Below are positions 46,307 to 53,957 of a stretch of 64,000 nucleotides of DNA, piece after piece. The notes below the pieces were generated by a model that was not told the origin of the DNA, ran no database searches, and saw only the letters and a program-made list of their open reading frames with translations. Position 1 is the stretch's first letter, and every line of letters begins with the position of its first letter. Both the position numbers and the translations under genes were made by a program. The DNA comes from Streptomyces albireticuli (GTDB lineage: Bacteria; Actinomycetota; Actinomycetes; Streptomycetales; Streptomycetaceae), in assembly GCF_002192455.1 (NCBI RefSeq), contig NZ_CP021744.1:6109501-6173500 (forward strand). The letters run 5' to 3'.

Positions 46307-46458
46307 ACCCCCCACTCACGGGAGGGGGCGGGCCTGCGCGGGTGGTGTCGGGACGTAAAGCGAAGCAGTCCCGACACCACCCGCGCAGGCCCGACACCGC
46401 CACGGTGAACGCCCCGCGCAGCGGGACCCGCCCGCGCAGCGGAAACAACGCCGCACCC
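46297..46458 (-). repeat. Hairpin repeat element, copy 2 (inverted)
   Basis: Reverse-oriented relative of copy 1. The stem is 25 perfect base pairs (46330-46354 with 46368-46392) and the loop on the minus strand is TGCTTCGCTTTAC. Stem bases differ from copy 1 at several places with both arms changed; the flanks (CGCTGCGCGGGC, GGCCCGCCCCCTCC) remain recognisable. Confidence 0.75.
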
Positions 46459-46587
46459 GGCAACGCACCCGCCCCCGCGCAGCGGACCCCGCAGCGGGAA
46501 ACGCCGCCGCACGTGACAGCGCGCAGAGGCCGGACGGCGGCGTTCCGAGGAGGGACAACCGCTCAAAGCCCCCGCATCCCCGGCCGG

Positions 46588-46593
46588 TAGGCT
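46588..46593 (+). promoter_or_regulatory. -10 hexamer TAGGCT of the SseB-like gene (leaderless)
   Basis: TAGGCT ends exactly 6 nt before the GTG at 46600. No Shine-Dalgarno. Confidence 0.5.
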
Positions 46594-46599
46594 CAAACC

Positions 46600-47331
46600 G
46601 TGCTGAAGAACATTCCGGACCCCGGATTCTCCGACGACAACGGCTCGGCCGACCCCGCGCTCGCCGACGCGCTCGCCGCCTGGGCCGCGGACCCGGCCGC
46701 CGAGGGGCGGGTGCTCGCCGCGCTGCCGAAGGCGCGGCTGCTCGTGCCCGTGGTGGCCGTGCTCGGTGAGGTGGAGACGGGGCCCGACGGGCTGAAGCGC
46801 GAGAAGACCAGTGATATGGCCGTGCCGACGCTGGAGGCGCCCGGCGGGCGCAAGGCGCTGCCGGCGTTCACGTCGACGGAGACGCTGGCCCGCTGGCGCG
46901 CGGACGCGCGCCCCGTGGCGGTGCCGCTGCACCAGGCGCTCCAGGCGGCCGCGCACGAGAAGGCGGACACGATCGTCCTGGACATGGCGGGCCCGGTGCC
47001 GTACGCGCTGACCGGCCCGGCGCTGCTGGCGCTGGCCGAGGGGCGGGGGAGCACCGACCCGCTGGCGGATCCGGCGGTCGCCGAGGCGCTGCGCGCGGTG
47101 CTGGCCGCGGAGCCGGGCGTGCTGCGGGCGTACCTGGGCCCGGCGCGGGACGCCGACGGGACGCTGGCGCTGGCGCTGGCCGAGGACGAGGCGCCGCAGG
47201 AGACGGTGCGGCGGGTGGCGACGGCGCTGGCGGCGGACGACGTGCTGCGGGCGCGGCTGGTCAGGGGCCTGGACATGGCCCTGCTCCCGGCGGGGGCGAC
47301 GCTCCCGGGGGAGCCGCTCTTCACGCGCTGA
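46600..47331 (+). CDS. SseB-domain protein
   Basis: A 243-residue soluble protein with the SseB N-terminal domain (about 10-125; KARLLVPVVAVLGE, LPAFTSTETLARWR) and an acidic/Ala-rich C-terminal part. SseB was named in E. coli for enhanced serine sensitivity; the biochemical role is unknown. GTG start, leaderless. The next gene (aquaporin-like) follows after 76 bp. Confidence 0.85.
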   Translation: MLKNIPDPGFSDDNGSADPALADALAAWAADPAAEGRVLAALPKARLLVPVVAVLGEVETGPDGLKREKTSDMAVPTLEAPGGRKALPAFTSTETLARWRADARPVAVPLHQALQAAAHEKADTIVLDMAGPVPYALTGPALLALAEGRGSTDPLADPAVAEALRAVLAAEPGVLRAYLGPARDADGTLALALAEDEAPQETVRRVATALAADDVLRARLVRGLDMALLPAGATLPGEPLFTR

Positions 47332-47407
47332 GCCACCGGCCGACAGGCGGGCACCCGGGGATCGTCCGACAATGCGAAGACAGTCCACGAGATCCCCGGG
47401 AGGACCG

Positions 47408-48214
47408 ATGGACGCCGTGAATCTGGGGTCTTTGCGGCTCGACCCCGTACAGACGAGAACCGTCGCGGCCGAGTTCCTCGGCACCGCGCTGCTGGTCTTC
47501 TTCGCCGTCGGCTCCGCGGTCCTCGCGGCCGACTACATCGGTGTGCTCGGCATCGCCCTGGCGTTCGGCTTCACCCTGTTGGCCCTGGCGTACGCGCTGG
47601 GCCCGATCTCGGGGTGCCACGTCAACCCGGCGGTGACGCTGGGGCTGCTGGTGGAGGGCCGCATCACGCTCCGTACGGCCATCGAGTACTGGGTCGCCCA
47701 GCTGCTCGGCGGCATCGTCGGCGCGGCGGTGCTGTTCCTGCTGGCCAAGCAGGTGCCGGGGCTCAAGACGCACGGTGCCTTCGGCAGCAACGGCTACGGG
47801 GACCGCTCACTGGTGCACATCAACACCGGCGGGGCGTTCCTCGCGGAGGTCGTCCTGACCTTCCTGCTGGTCTTCGTCGTGCTCGCGGTGACCCACAAGG
47901 TGGCCGTCGTGGGCTTCGACGGGCTGCCCATCGGCCTGGCGCTCGGTGTGATCCACCTGGTGGGCGTGCCGCTGACCGGCACCTCCGTGAACCCGGCGCG
48001 CAGCCTGGGCCCGGCCCTCTTCGCGGGCGGCCCGGCGATGGCCCAGCTGTGGCTGTTCATCGTGGCGCCGCTGGTCGGCGGCGCGCTCGCGGCCCTCGCC
48101 CACCAGCTGACCCACCCGAGGATGGGCCCGGCCAACCTGGCGGACGAGCTCTCGACGTCGTCGCGGCCGGGCGGTGTGAAGCCGGCCCGGCCGGACGCGC
48201 GCGAGGAGGAGTGA
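47408..48214 (+). CDS. MIP-family channel (aquaporin/glycerol facilitator)
   Basis: A 268-residue channel with six helices and the two half-helix NPA motifs HVNPAVT (about 72-78) and SVNPARS (about 195-201). The Arg after the second NPA is the selectivity-filter residue. ATG 47408 with GGGAGGA upstream. The C-terminus is a cytoplasmic tail of about 35 residues. Passes water or small polyols; the filter residues suggest a water-like channel but this is not certain. Confidence 0.92.
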   Translation: MDAVNLGSLRLDPVQTRTVAAEFLGTALLVFFAVGSAVLAADYIGVLGIALAFGFTLLALAYALGPISGCHVNPAVTLGLLVEGRITLRTAIEYWVAQLLGGIVGAAVLFLLAKQVPGLKTHGAFGSNGYGDRSLVHINTGGAFLAEVVLTFLLVFVVLAVTHKVAVVGFDGLPIGLALGVIHLVGVPLTGTSVNPARSLGPALFAGGPAMAQLWLFIVAPLVGGALAALAHQLTHPRMGPANLADELSTSSRPGGVKPARPDAREEE

Positions 48215-48223
48215 GTGAGGGGC

Positions 48224-48586
48224 TCAGCCGAAGACGGGGCCGGTGTACTTCTCGCCGGGCCCCTGGCCGGGCTCGTCCGGCACGACCGACGCCTCGCGGA
48301 AGGCCAGCTGGAGGGACTTCAGGCCGTCGCGCAGCGGCCCCGCGTGGAAGTTGCTGATCTCGGTGGCGCTGGCCGTGACCAGACCCGCCAGGGCGGTGAT
48401 CAGCTTGCGGGCCTCGTCGAGGTCCTTGTGCTGGTCGCCCTCCTCGGCGAGTCCGAGGTTGACCGCCGCCGAGCTCATCAGGTGCACCGCGACCGTCGTG
48501 ATCACCTCGACCGCGGGTACGTCCGCGATGTCACGGGTCATGGTGTCGAAGTCCGGCGTCTCGCCGGTGGGGGTCGCGTCGCTCAT
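48224..48586 (-). CDS. DUF1844-family protein
   Basis: A 120-residue cytoplasmic protein of the DUF1844 family, with acidic N-terminus and a helical core (VPAVEVITTVAVHLMSSAAV). The function is unknown; in Streptomyces it sits beside infC on the opposite strand as here. ATG 48586 is preceded at 7 nt by TATCGT, a leaderless promoter. Confidence 0.85.
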   Translation of the reverse strand: MSDATPTGETPDFDTMTRDIADVPAVEVITTVAVHLMSSAAVNLGLAEEGDQHKDLDEARKLITALAGLVTASATEISNFHAGPLRDGLKSLQLAFREASVVPDEPGQGPGEKYTGPVFG

Positions 48587-48593
48587 GGCGCCC

Positions 48594-48599
48594 ACGATA
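48594..48599 (-). promoter_or_regulatory. -10 hexamer TATCGT of the DUF1844 gene (leaderless)
   Basis: TATCGT on the minus strand ends 7 nt before the ATG. Confidence 0.4.
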
Positions 48600-48629
48600 C
48601 GGCCCGGCGGCGAATCGGTTCGCCACGGG

Positions 48630-48660
48630 TTGGCACGCTACGTGTCAACGCTGCTAAGGT
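48630..48660 (+). promoter_or_regulatory. Candidate infC promoter
   Basis: TTGGCA (48630-48635), 19-nt spacer, TAAGGT (48655-48660). It would give a leader of almost 300 nt before infC. Confidence 0.5.
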
Positions 48661-48765
48661 GAGGACACATGACCGGCTGGACACTCTCGTGCCCGGCCCA
48701 CAAGTGGAGGCTCCGTTCTCCCACCTGGTCGGCTTCAGGCCGGCAGGTCTCCGGTCAGGCGGCGC

Positions 48766-48872
48766 CCATCGTTCCGTACGGACGATGGAGCTGCCCGATA
48801 TGCCCCGCGGATCGCACCGCGGCGTTCCGGTATTTATGGAGCCCCGCCTGTGTCCCGTCCGGGGCATTTTTT
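48766..48872 (+). promoter_or_regulatory. infC leader with terminator and competing hairpins
   Basis: The intrinsic terminator GCCCCG (48841-48846) with CGGGGC (48860-48865) is followed by six T. An earlier TGCCCCG (48801-48807) can pair with the same CGGGGCA and so would prevent the terminator; in turn a CCGCGG hairpin (48805-48822) blocks that. A further hairpin (48766-48788) precedes them. The layout is that of attenuation in an L20/IF3 leader. Confidence 0.55.
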
Positions 48873-48955
48873 GTGCACCGGCGCGGTTGGTCTGACGAAA
48901 CAGACGTTACGTGGCTGTCCGCCAGGCGGCCGCGTGGTGCTACCGAGGAGGATCC

Positions 48956-49591
48956 ATCAGCGCCGAGCCCCGCATCAACGACCGGATTCGCGTCCCCGAG
49001 GTGCGACTTGTCGGTCCCAGTGGCGAGCAGGTCGGCATTGTGCCGCTTGCCAAGGCCCTGGAGCTTGCGCAGGAGTACGACCTCGACCTCGTCGAGGTGG
49101 CCGCGAACGCACGTCCGCCGGTCTGCAAGCTCATGGACTACGGGAAGTTCAAGTACGAGTCGGCCATGAAGGCCCGTGAGGCGCGCAAGAACCAGGCGCA
49201 CACGGTCATCAAGGAGATGAAGCTCCGGCCGAAGATCGACCCGCACGACTATGACACCAAGAAGGGTCACGTCGTCCGGTTCCTCAAGCAGGGCGACAAG
49301 GTCAAGATCACGATCATGTTCCGTGGTCGCGAGCAGTCCCGGCCGGAGCTCGGCTACCGACTGCTCCAGCGGCTGGCGGAGGACGTCCAGGACCTCGGTT
49401 TCGTCGAGTCGAACCCGAAGCAGGACGGCCGAAACATGATCATGGTCCTCGGTCCGCACAAGAAGAAGACCGAGGCGATGGCCGAAGCCCGCGAGGCGCA
49501 GGCCGCCCGCAAGGCGGAGCGCCAGGGTGTTTCTGCCGCGGACGACTCCGCCGAGCAGGAGCAGTCCGCCGAGGAGCCCGCAGAGGCGTGA
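48956..49591 (+). CDS. infC: Translation initiation factor IF-3
   Basis: A 211-residue IF-3: N-terminal domain (EPRINDRIRVPEVRLVG), lysine-rich linker (AMKAREARKNQ), C-terminal domain (KLRPKIDPHDYDTKKGH, MFRGREQ) and an acidic Ala/Glu-rich tail. No ATG or GTG fits near the N-terminus with a ribosome site; the GAGGAGG at 48945-48951 stands 4 nt before ATC at 48956, so initiation at this rare codon is likely, as for IF-3 in E. coli (AUU). An upstream GTG at 48934 in frame is the usual alternative and would add seven residues. First gene of infC-rpmI-rplT. Confidence 0.93.
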   Translation: MSAEPRINDRIRVPEVRLVGPSGEQVGIVPLAKALELAQEYDLDLVEVAANARPPVCKLMDYGKFKYESAMKAREARKNQAHTVIKEMKLRPKIDPHDYDTKKGHVVRFLKQGDKVKITIMFRGREQSRPELGYRLLQRLAEDVQDLGFVESNPKQDGRNMIMVLGPHKKKTEAMAEAREAQAARKAERQGVSAADDSAEQEQSAEEPAEA

Positions 49592-49714
49592 TCCGAGGGC
49601 CTCGCCCCGCGGATCGCCCCCGGGGTTCGCCCCGGAAAGCAACCGAACACAGCTGACGCTTCCGTGTGCCCGTCCGCGGGCCGGAGAAGCGCCACCGACG
49701 AGGAGATACGGCGC

Positions 49715-49909
49715 ATGCCGAAGAACAAGACGCACTCCGGTGCCAGCAAGCGCTTCAAGATCACTGGCTCCGGCAAGGTCATGCGCGAGCGCGCCGGCAA
49801 GCGCCACCTGCTCGAGCACAAGTCGTCCAAGCTGACGCGTCGCCTCACCGGCAACGCCGAGATGGCCCCGGGCGACGCCAAGAAGATCAAGAAGCTTCTC
49901 GGCAAGTGA
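49715..49909 (+). CDS. rpmI: 50S ribosomal protein L35
   Basis: A 64-residue very basic protein with the L35 signature at the start (MPKNKTHSGASKRFKITG) and conserved end. ATG 49715 with GAGGAG upstream. The operon order infC-rpmI-rplT is preserved. Confidence 0.96.
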   Translation: MPKNKTHSGASKRFKITGSGKVMRERAGKRHLLEHKSSKLTRRLTGNAEMAPGDAKKIKKLLGK

Positions 49910-50010
49910 CGCTCCGCGCCCCGTACCCACGGGGTGCGCGTCGGACCGGGACCCATTCGAATTCGGGCCGCGTGAGAACGCACCGCGGCCCCGCTACAAG
50001 GAGTTAACAA

Positions 50011-50397
50011 GTGGCACGCGTCAAGCGCGCAGTCAACGCGCACAAGAAGCGTCGGGCGATCCTCGAGGCGGCCAGCGGTTACCGCGGCCAGCGGTCGCGC
50101 CTGTACCGCAAGGCCAAGGAGCAGGTCACCCACTCCCTGGTCTACAACTACAACGACCGTAAGAAGCGCAAGGGCGACTTCCGTCAGCTGTGGATCCAGC
50201 GCATCAACGCCGCTGCCCGCCAGAACGGCATGACCTACAACCGCCTCATCCAGGGTCTGAAGGCCGCCAACATCGAGGTGGACCGCAAGATCCTGGCCGA
50301 GCTCGCGGTCAACGACATGAACGCGTTCGCCGCGCTCGTCGAGGTCGCCCAGAAGGCGCTGCCGGCCGACGTCAACGCCCCGAAGGCCGCCGCCTGA
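50011..50397 (+). CDS. rplT: 50S ribosomal protein L20
   Basis: A 128-residue basic protein, N-terminal extension MARVKRAVNAHKKRRAIL that reaches into 23S rRNA, followed by the globular domain. GTG start with AAGGAG. L20 is known as autogenous repressor of infC operons in several bacteria. A strong hairpin ends the operon. Confidence 0.96.
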   Translation: MARVKRAVNAHKKRRAILEAASGYRGQRSRLYRKAKEQVTHSLVYNYNDRKKRKGDFRQLWIQRINAAARQNGMTYNRLIQGLKAANIEVDRKILAELAVNDMNAFAALVEVAQKALPADVNAPKAAA

Positions 50398-50417
50398 TCC
50401 CGGCGCCCCAAGGCATC

Positions 50418-50455
50418 GAGCGGACCCGCAGGCCTTCCGGCCTGCGGGTCCGCTC
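50418..50455 (+). terminator. Terminator of infC-rpmI-rplT
   Basis: A perfect 17-bp stem (50418-50434 with 50439-50455), loop TTCC, no T tract. Confidence 0.8.
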
Positions 50456-50601
50456 GCGTCCGGCCCCCGCGCCGCACGGCCGACCCGCAGCTCCGGGCAG
50501 CCGATTCCGCCGGGCCGGAACCCCATCACGACGGCGTGGACCGGGGGTGCCGGGACGAACCCCGACACCGCACGGCACGCCCAGCAACCGAAAGTGAGCC
50601 C

Positions 50602-51435
50602 ATGGCGGCCCCCGAGCTGACGTCCCTGCGATCGCCCCGAGTCATCGCGGCCCGCCGTCTTACCAAGCGCAGCTTCCGCAGCAAGGAACGCCGTTTCCTG
50701 GCCGAGGGGCCGCAGTCCGTCCGCGAGGCCGTCGAGCACCTGATCGAGGTGTACGTGACGCCGGACGCCGCCGAGCGGCACGCCGACGTCGTGACCGCCG
50801 CCCGCGAGGCCGGTGTGCCCGTGCTGATCGCGACGGACGAGGTCATCGCGGAGATGTCCGACACCGTCACCCCGCAGGGCATCGTCGGCCTCTGCCGCTT
50901 CCTGGACACCCCCTTCGAGGAGATCCTGGCCGGCCGGCCCCGGCTGGTCGCGGTCCTCGCGCACGTCCGGGACCCCGGGAACGCCGGCACCGTGCTGCGC
51001 TGCGCGGACGCCGCCGGCGCCGACGCCGTGGTGCTCACCGACGCCTCGGTGGACCTCTACAACCCCAAGTCCGTCCGGGCCTCCGTCGGCTCCCTCTTCC
51101 ACCTGCCGGTCGCCGTGGGCGTGCCCGTGGAGCAGGCCGTGCGCGGCCTCCAGGGCGCCGGGGCGCGGATCCTGGCCGCCGACGGCGCGGGCGAGCGCGA
51201 CCTGGACGCCGAGCTGGACCAGGGCACCATGGGCGGCCCCACCGCCTGGATCTTCGGCAACGAGGCCTGGGGCCTGCCCGCCGAGACCCGGGCCCTGGCC
51301 GACGAGGTCGTCCGGGTGCCGATCCACGGAAAGGCCGAGAGTCTGAACCTCGCCACGGCCGCCGCCGTGTGCCTCTACGCCTCCGCCCGTGCGCAGCGTG
51401 CACCCGGAGGGTGCCGCTCCGTGACCTTCAGCTAG
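50602..51435 (+). CDS. SpoU/TrmH-family RNA 2'-O-methyltransferase
   Basis: A 277-residue SPOUT enzyme: N-terminal substrate-binding domain (about 1-100) and the trefoil-knot domain with HVRDPGNAGTVLR, FGNEAWGLP and VPIHGKAESLNLATAAAV, the three SpoU motifs. Methylates rRNA or tRNA ribose. ATG 50602 with AAAGTGAG. Known next to rplT in Streptomyces, target site not determined. The region 50456-50601 has no gene. Confidence 0.92.
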   Translation: MAAPELTSLRSPRVIAARRLTKRSFRSKERRFLAEGPQSVREAVEHLIEVYVTPDAAERHADVVTAAREAGVPVLIATDEVIAEMSDTVTPQGIVGLCRFLDTPFEEILAGRPRLVAVLAHVRDPGNAGTVLRCADAAGADAVVLTDASVDLYNPKSVRASVGSLFHLPVAVGVPVEQAVRGLQGAGARILAADGAGERDLDAELDQGTMGGPTAWIFGNEAWGLPAETRALADEVVRVPIHGKAESLNLATAAAVCLYASARAQRAPGGCRSVTFS

Positions 51436-51470
51436 TAGGGTTGCCCCCGGGGGCTCGGGAGGGGGTGCGG

Positions 51471-52637
51471 ATGATGAACGTCAGGACTTCCGGAAGCGTG
51501 GCCGACGCCTGTCCGGCCGCTTCTCCTGACACCCACGGTGTCAGGGAAGCCCGCGGGGCCCGCGAGGCGTCCCTGCCGGGCCTCGGGATCGACCCCGACG
51601 ACCTGCCGGACGGCCTGGTCGTGGCGGACGAGAACGGCCGGGTGACCTGCTTCAACGCCGCCGCCGCCCGGATCACCGCCGTGGCGCCGCGCGAGGCACT
51701 CGGCCGGTCCCTGGAGAGCGCCCTGCCCTTCGAGGACCTGGAGGGCCGCCGCTGGTGGCCGCTGACCGACCCGTACGGCGGTCTGACCACCCGGATCGGC
51801 CAGCCGGAGCGCAATCTCCTGCTCCCCGGCGGCCGCGAGGTCCTCGTCTCCGCCCGCTACGTCCGCGAGCGGCCCAACGGCCCGGTGCGCCGGCTGGTCG
51901 TCCAGCTGCGCGGCACCGAGGCCCGTCGCCGCACCGAGCGCAGCCACGCCGAGCTGATCGCCACCGTCGCCCATGAGCTCCGCTCGCCCCTGACGTCCGT
52001 CAAGGGCTTCACGGCGACGCTGCTCGCGAAGTGGGAGCGGTTCACCGACGACCAGAAGCGCCTGATGCTGGAGACCGTCGACGCCGACGCCGACCGCGTC
52101 ACCCGGCTGATCGCCGAGCTGCTCGACATCTCCCGGATCGACTCCGGCCGGCTGGAGGTCCGCCGCCAGCCCGTCGACGTCGTCGCCGCCGTGCGCCGCC
52201 ACATCCAGGCCTACACCGCCGCCGGGCATCCCGAGGAGCGCTTCCGGGTCGAGGTGGAGGATCCGCTGCCGGATCTCTGGGCCGACCCGGACAAGATCGA
52301 CCAGGTGCTGGGCAACCTCCTGGAAAACGCCGTGCGCCACGGCGCGGGAACGGTCACCATAGCGGTGTCCCCGGCGCTGACCAAGGCCCGGACCGAGGGC
52401 ACGGCGGTCACCGTGAGCGATGAGGGGCCCGGCATCCCGGAGGAGTCCATGAGTCGTGTCTTCACCCGCTTCTGGCGGGGCAGCAAGCGCGGGGGCACCG
52501 GCCTGGGCCTGTACATCGTCAAGGGCATCGTCGAGGCCCACGGCGGGACGATCACGGTGGAGCGGGCGGTCCGGGGTGGCGCCCAGTTCCGCTTCACCCT
52601 GCCCGTGGGCGCCCCCGCCTTCCTCACCCAGGGCTGA
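51471..52637 (+). CDS. PAS-domain sensor histidine kinase
   Basis: A 388-residue kinase without transmembrane helices, so cytoplasmic. PAS domain (about 40-140; LPDGLVVADENGRVTCFNAAAARI), then HisKA with H in VAHELRSPLTS and HATPase with N-box NLLENAVRHGAG, G1 VSDEGPGIP and G2 GGTGLGLYIVK. No response regulator is adjacent. ATG 51471 preceded by GGGAGGGGG. A TAGGGT at 51436-51441 could be the -10. Confidence 0.92.
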   Translation: MMNVRTSGSVADACPAASPDTHGVREARGAREASLPGLGIDPDDLPDGLVVADENGRVTCFNAAAARITAVAPREALGRSLESALPFEDLEGRRWWPLTDPYGGLTTRIGQPERNLLLPGGREVLVSARYVRERPNGPVRRLVVQLRGTEARRRTERSHAELIATVAHELRSPLTSVKGFTATLLAKWERFTDDQKRLMLETVDADADRVTRLIAELLDISRIDSGRLEVRRQPVDVVAAVRRHIQAYTAAGHPEERFRVEVEDPLPDLWADPDKIDQVLGNLLENAVRHGAGTVTIAVSPALTKARTEGTAVTVSDEGPGIPEESMSRVFTRFWRGSKRGGTGLGLYIVKGIVEAHGGTITVERAVRGGAQFRFTLPVGAPAFLTQG

Positions 52638-52708
52638 GAAACCGGCGGGAGACAGGGGGGAGCTCCCCCCGGCGCGGCCCACGGGCCCACCCCACCACGC
52701 GCGCCCCT

Positions 52709-52747
52709 TAGACTCGACCTTTGGCACCTTTGGCACGACCTTGGCAC
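52709..52747 (+). promoter_or_regulatory. pheS promoter region with three TTGGCAC repeats
   Basis: TAGACT (52709-52714), a possible -10, is followed by TTGGCAC at 52721-52727, 52730-52736 and 52741-52747, 9 and 11 nt apart. The repeats would be in the first nucleotides of the leader. Confidence 0.45.
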
Positions 52748-52780
52748 CATCTCAGGGGCGAAGCCGCGCAGCGAAGGCGA

Positions 52781-52814
52781 AGCCTGGGGGTACCTCCCAG
52801 CGGTAGCTGGGGGA
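52781..52814 (+). repeat. Bistable hairpin in pheS leader
   Basis: CTCCCAGC can pair with upstream TGGGGG (stem with TAC loop) or with downstream GCTGGGGG, GGTA loop. The sequence resembles a palindrome I recall as common in Streptomyces intergenic regions. It ends 21 nt before the pheS start and could affect its expression. Confidence 0.4.
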
Positions 52815-52835
52815 CAATCGGAAGCACGGGAAGAG

Positions 52836-53957
52836 ATGTCCGCACCCAATAAGTCGTACGACCCTGTCGAGGTCGAGGCACTGAAACCGGAAGAGCTCGA
52901 GCGCATGCGGGACGAGGCGCTCGCCGCCTTCGCCGCGGCCGCCGACCTCTCCGCCCTCCACGAGGCGAAGATCGCCCACACCGGTCCCACGTCGCCGCTG
53001 TCCCTGGCGAACCGCGAGATCGGCGCCCTGCCGCCGCAGGCCAAGGCCGAGGCCGGCAAGCGCGTGGGTATGGCCCGCGGCGCGGTCAGCAAGGCCCTCG
53101 CGGCCCGCCAGGCCGAGCTGGAGGCCGAGCGCGACGCCCGGGTGCTCGTGGAGGAGGCCGTGGACGTCACGCTCGCGTACGACCGCGCCCCCGCCGGCGC
53201 CCGGCACCCGCTGACCACGCTCTCCGAGCGCATCGAGGACGTCTTCGTCGCGATGGGCTACGAGGTGGCCGAGGGCCCCGAGGTCGAGGCCGAGTGGTTC
53301 AACTTCGACGCGCTGAACTTCGAGCCGGACCACCCGGCCCGTGCGATGCAGGACACCTTCTTCGTCCAGGACAAGCAGGGCAAGGCCGACTCCGGCGTCG
53401 TGCTGCGCACCCACACCTCCCCGGTGCAGGTCCGCACGATGATCGACCGCGAGCCGCCGGTCTATGTGATCTGCCCCGGCCGCGTCTACCGCACGGACGA
53501 GCTGGACGCCACCCACACCCCGGTCTTCACCCAGGTCGAGCTCCTCGCCATCGACGAGGGCCTCACCATGGCTGACCTCAAGGGCACCCTGGACCACATG
53601 GTCCAGGCGCTCTTCGGCACGGGCATGTCCACCCGGCTGCGCCCGAACTACTTCCCGTTCACCGAGCCGTCCGCCGAGATGGACATGCAGTGCTACGTGT
53701 GCCGCGGTGAGTCGGTCGGCAACCCCGACCGCCCCTGCCGCACGTGCTCCAGCGAGGGCTGGATCGAGCTGGGCGGCTGCGGCATGGTCAACCCCCGGGT
53801 GCTGATCGCCGCGGGCATCGACCCGGAGAAGTACAGCGGATTCGCCTTCGGGTTCGGCATCGAGCGAATGCTGATGTTCCGCCACAACGTCGAAGACATG
53901 CGAGACATGGTCGAGGGTGACGTGCGCTTCACCCGGCCGTTCGGGATGGAGATCTGA
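52836..53957 (+). CDS. pheS: Phenylalanyl-tRNA synthetase alpha subunit
   Basis: A 373-residue catalytic subunit of the alpha2-beta2 enzyme: N-terminal coiled coil (about 10-85) that binds tRNA-Phe, then the class II catalytic core with motif 2 (PGRVYRTDELDATHTPVF) and motif 3 (GFGIERMLM). ATG 52836 with GGAAGAG. The last base overlaps the pheT start (TGATG). Confidence 0.97.
   Translation: MSAPNKSYDPVEVEALKPEELERMRDEALAAFAAAADLSALHEAKIAHTGPTSPLSLANREIGALPPQAKAEAGKRVGMARGAVSKALAARQAELEAERDARVLVEEAVDVTLAYDRAPAGARHPLTTLSERIEDVFVAMGYEVAEGPEVEAEWFNFDALNFEPDHPARAMQDTFFVQDKQGKADSGVVLRTHTSPVQVRTMIDREPPVYVICPGRVYRTDELDATHTPVFTQVELLAIDEGLTMADLKGTLDHMVQALFGTGMSTRLRPNYFPFTEPSAEMDMQCYVCRGESVGNPDRPCRTCSSEGWIELGGCGMVNPRVLIAAGIDPEKYSGFAFGFGIERMLMFRHNVEDMRDMVEGDVRFTRPFGMEI

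Larger units (their letters stand above)
46011..46599. other. 589-bp non-coding gap with repeat elements
   Basis: No credible gene. It contains tandem CGCTGCGCGGGG units (46070-46150), two inverted copies of a hairpin element (46102-46256 and 46297-46458), a small central hairpin with six T, and after 46458 further CGCACCC/CCGCGCAGCGG repeats. ORFs here have no start with ribosome site and repetitive Arg/Gly codons. Confidence 0.7.

Noticed and set aside
46011..46410. Frames of 80-150 codons in the repeat gap
   Set aside because: They pass through inverted repeats and tandem GC units, lack ribosome sites and are read on both strands.
48785..48895. 36-codon leader peptide in the infC leader
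   Set aside because: Open frame from ATG 48785 to TGA 48895 but no ribosome site, and it runs through the terminator hairpin; more likely a chance frame in structured RNA.
51471..52637. Histidine kinase as partner of the response regulator at 734-1405
   Set aside because: 50 kb apart, and the kinase is HisKA/PAS type while NarL-family regulators generally pair with HisKA_3 kinases.
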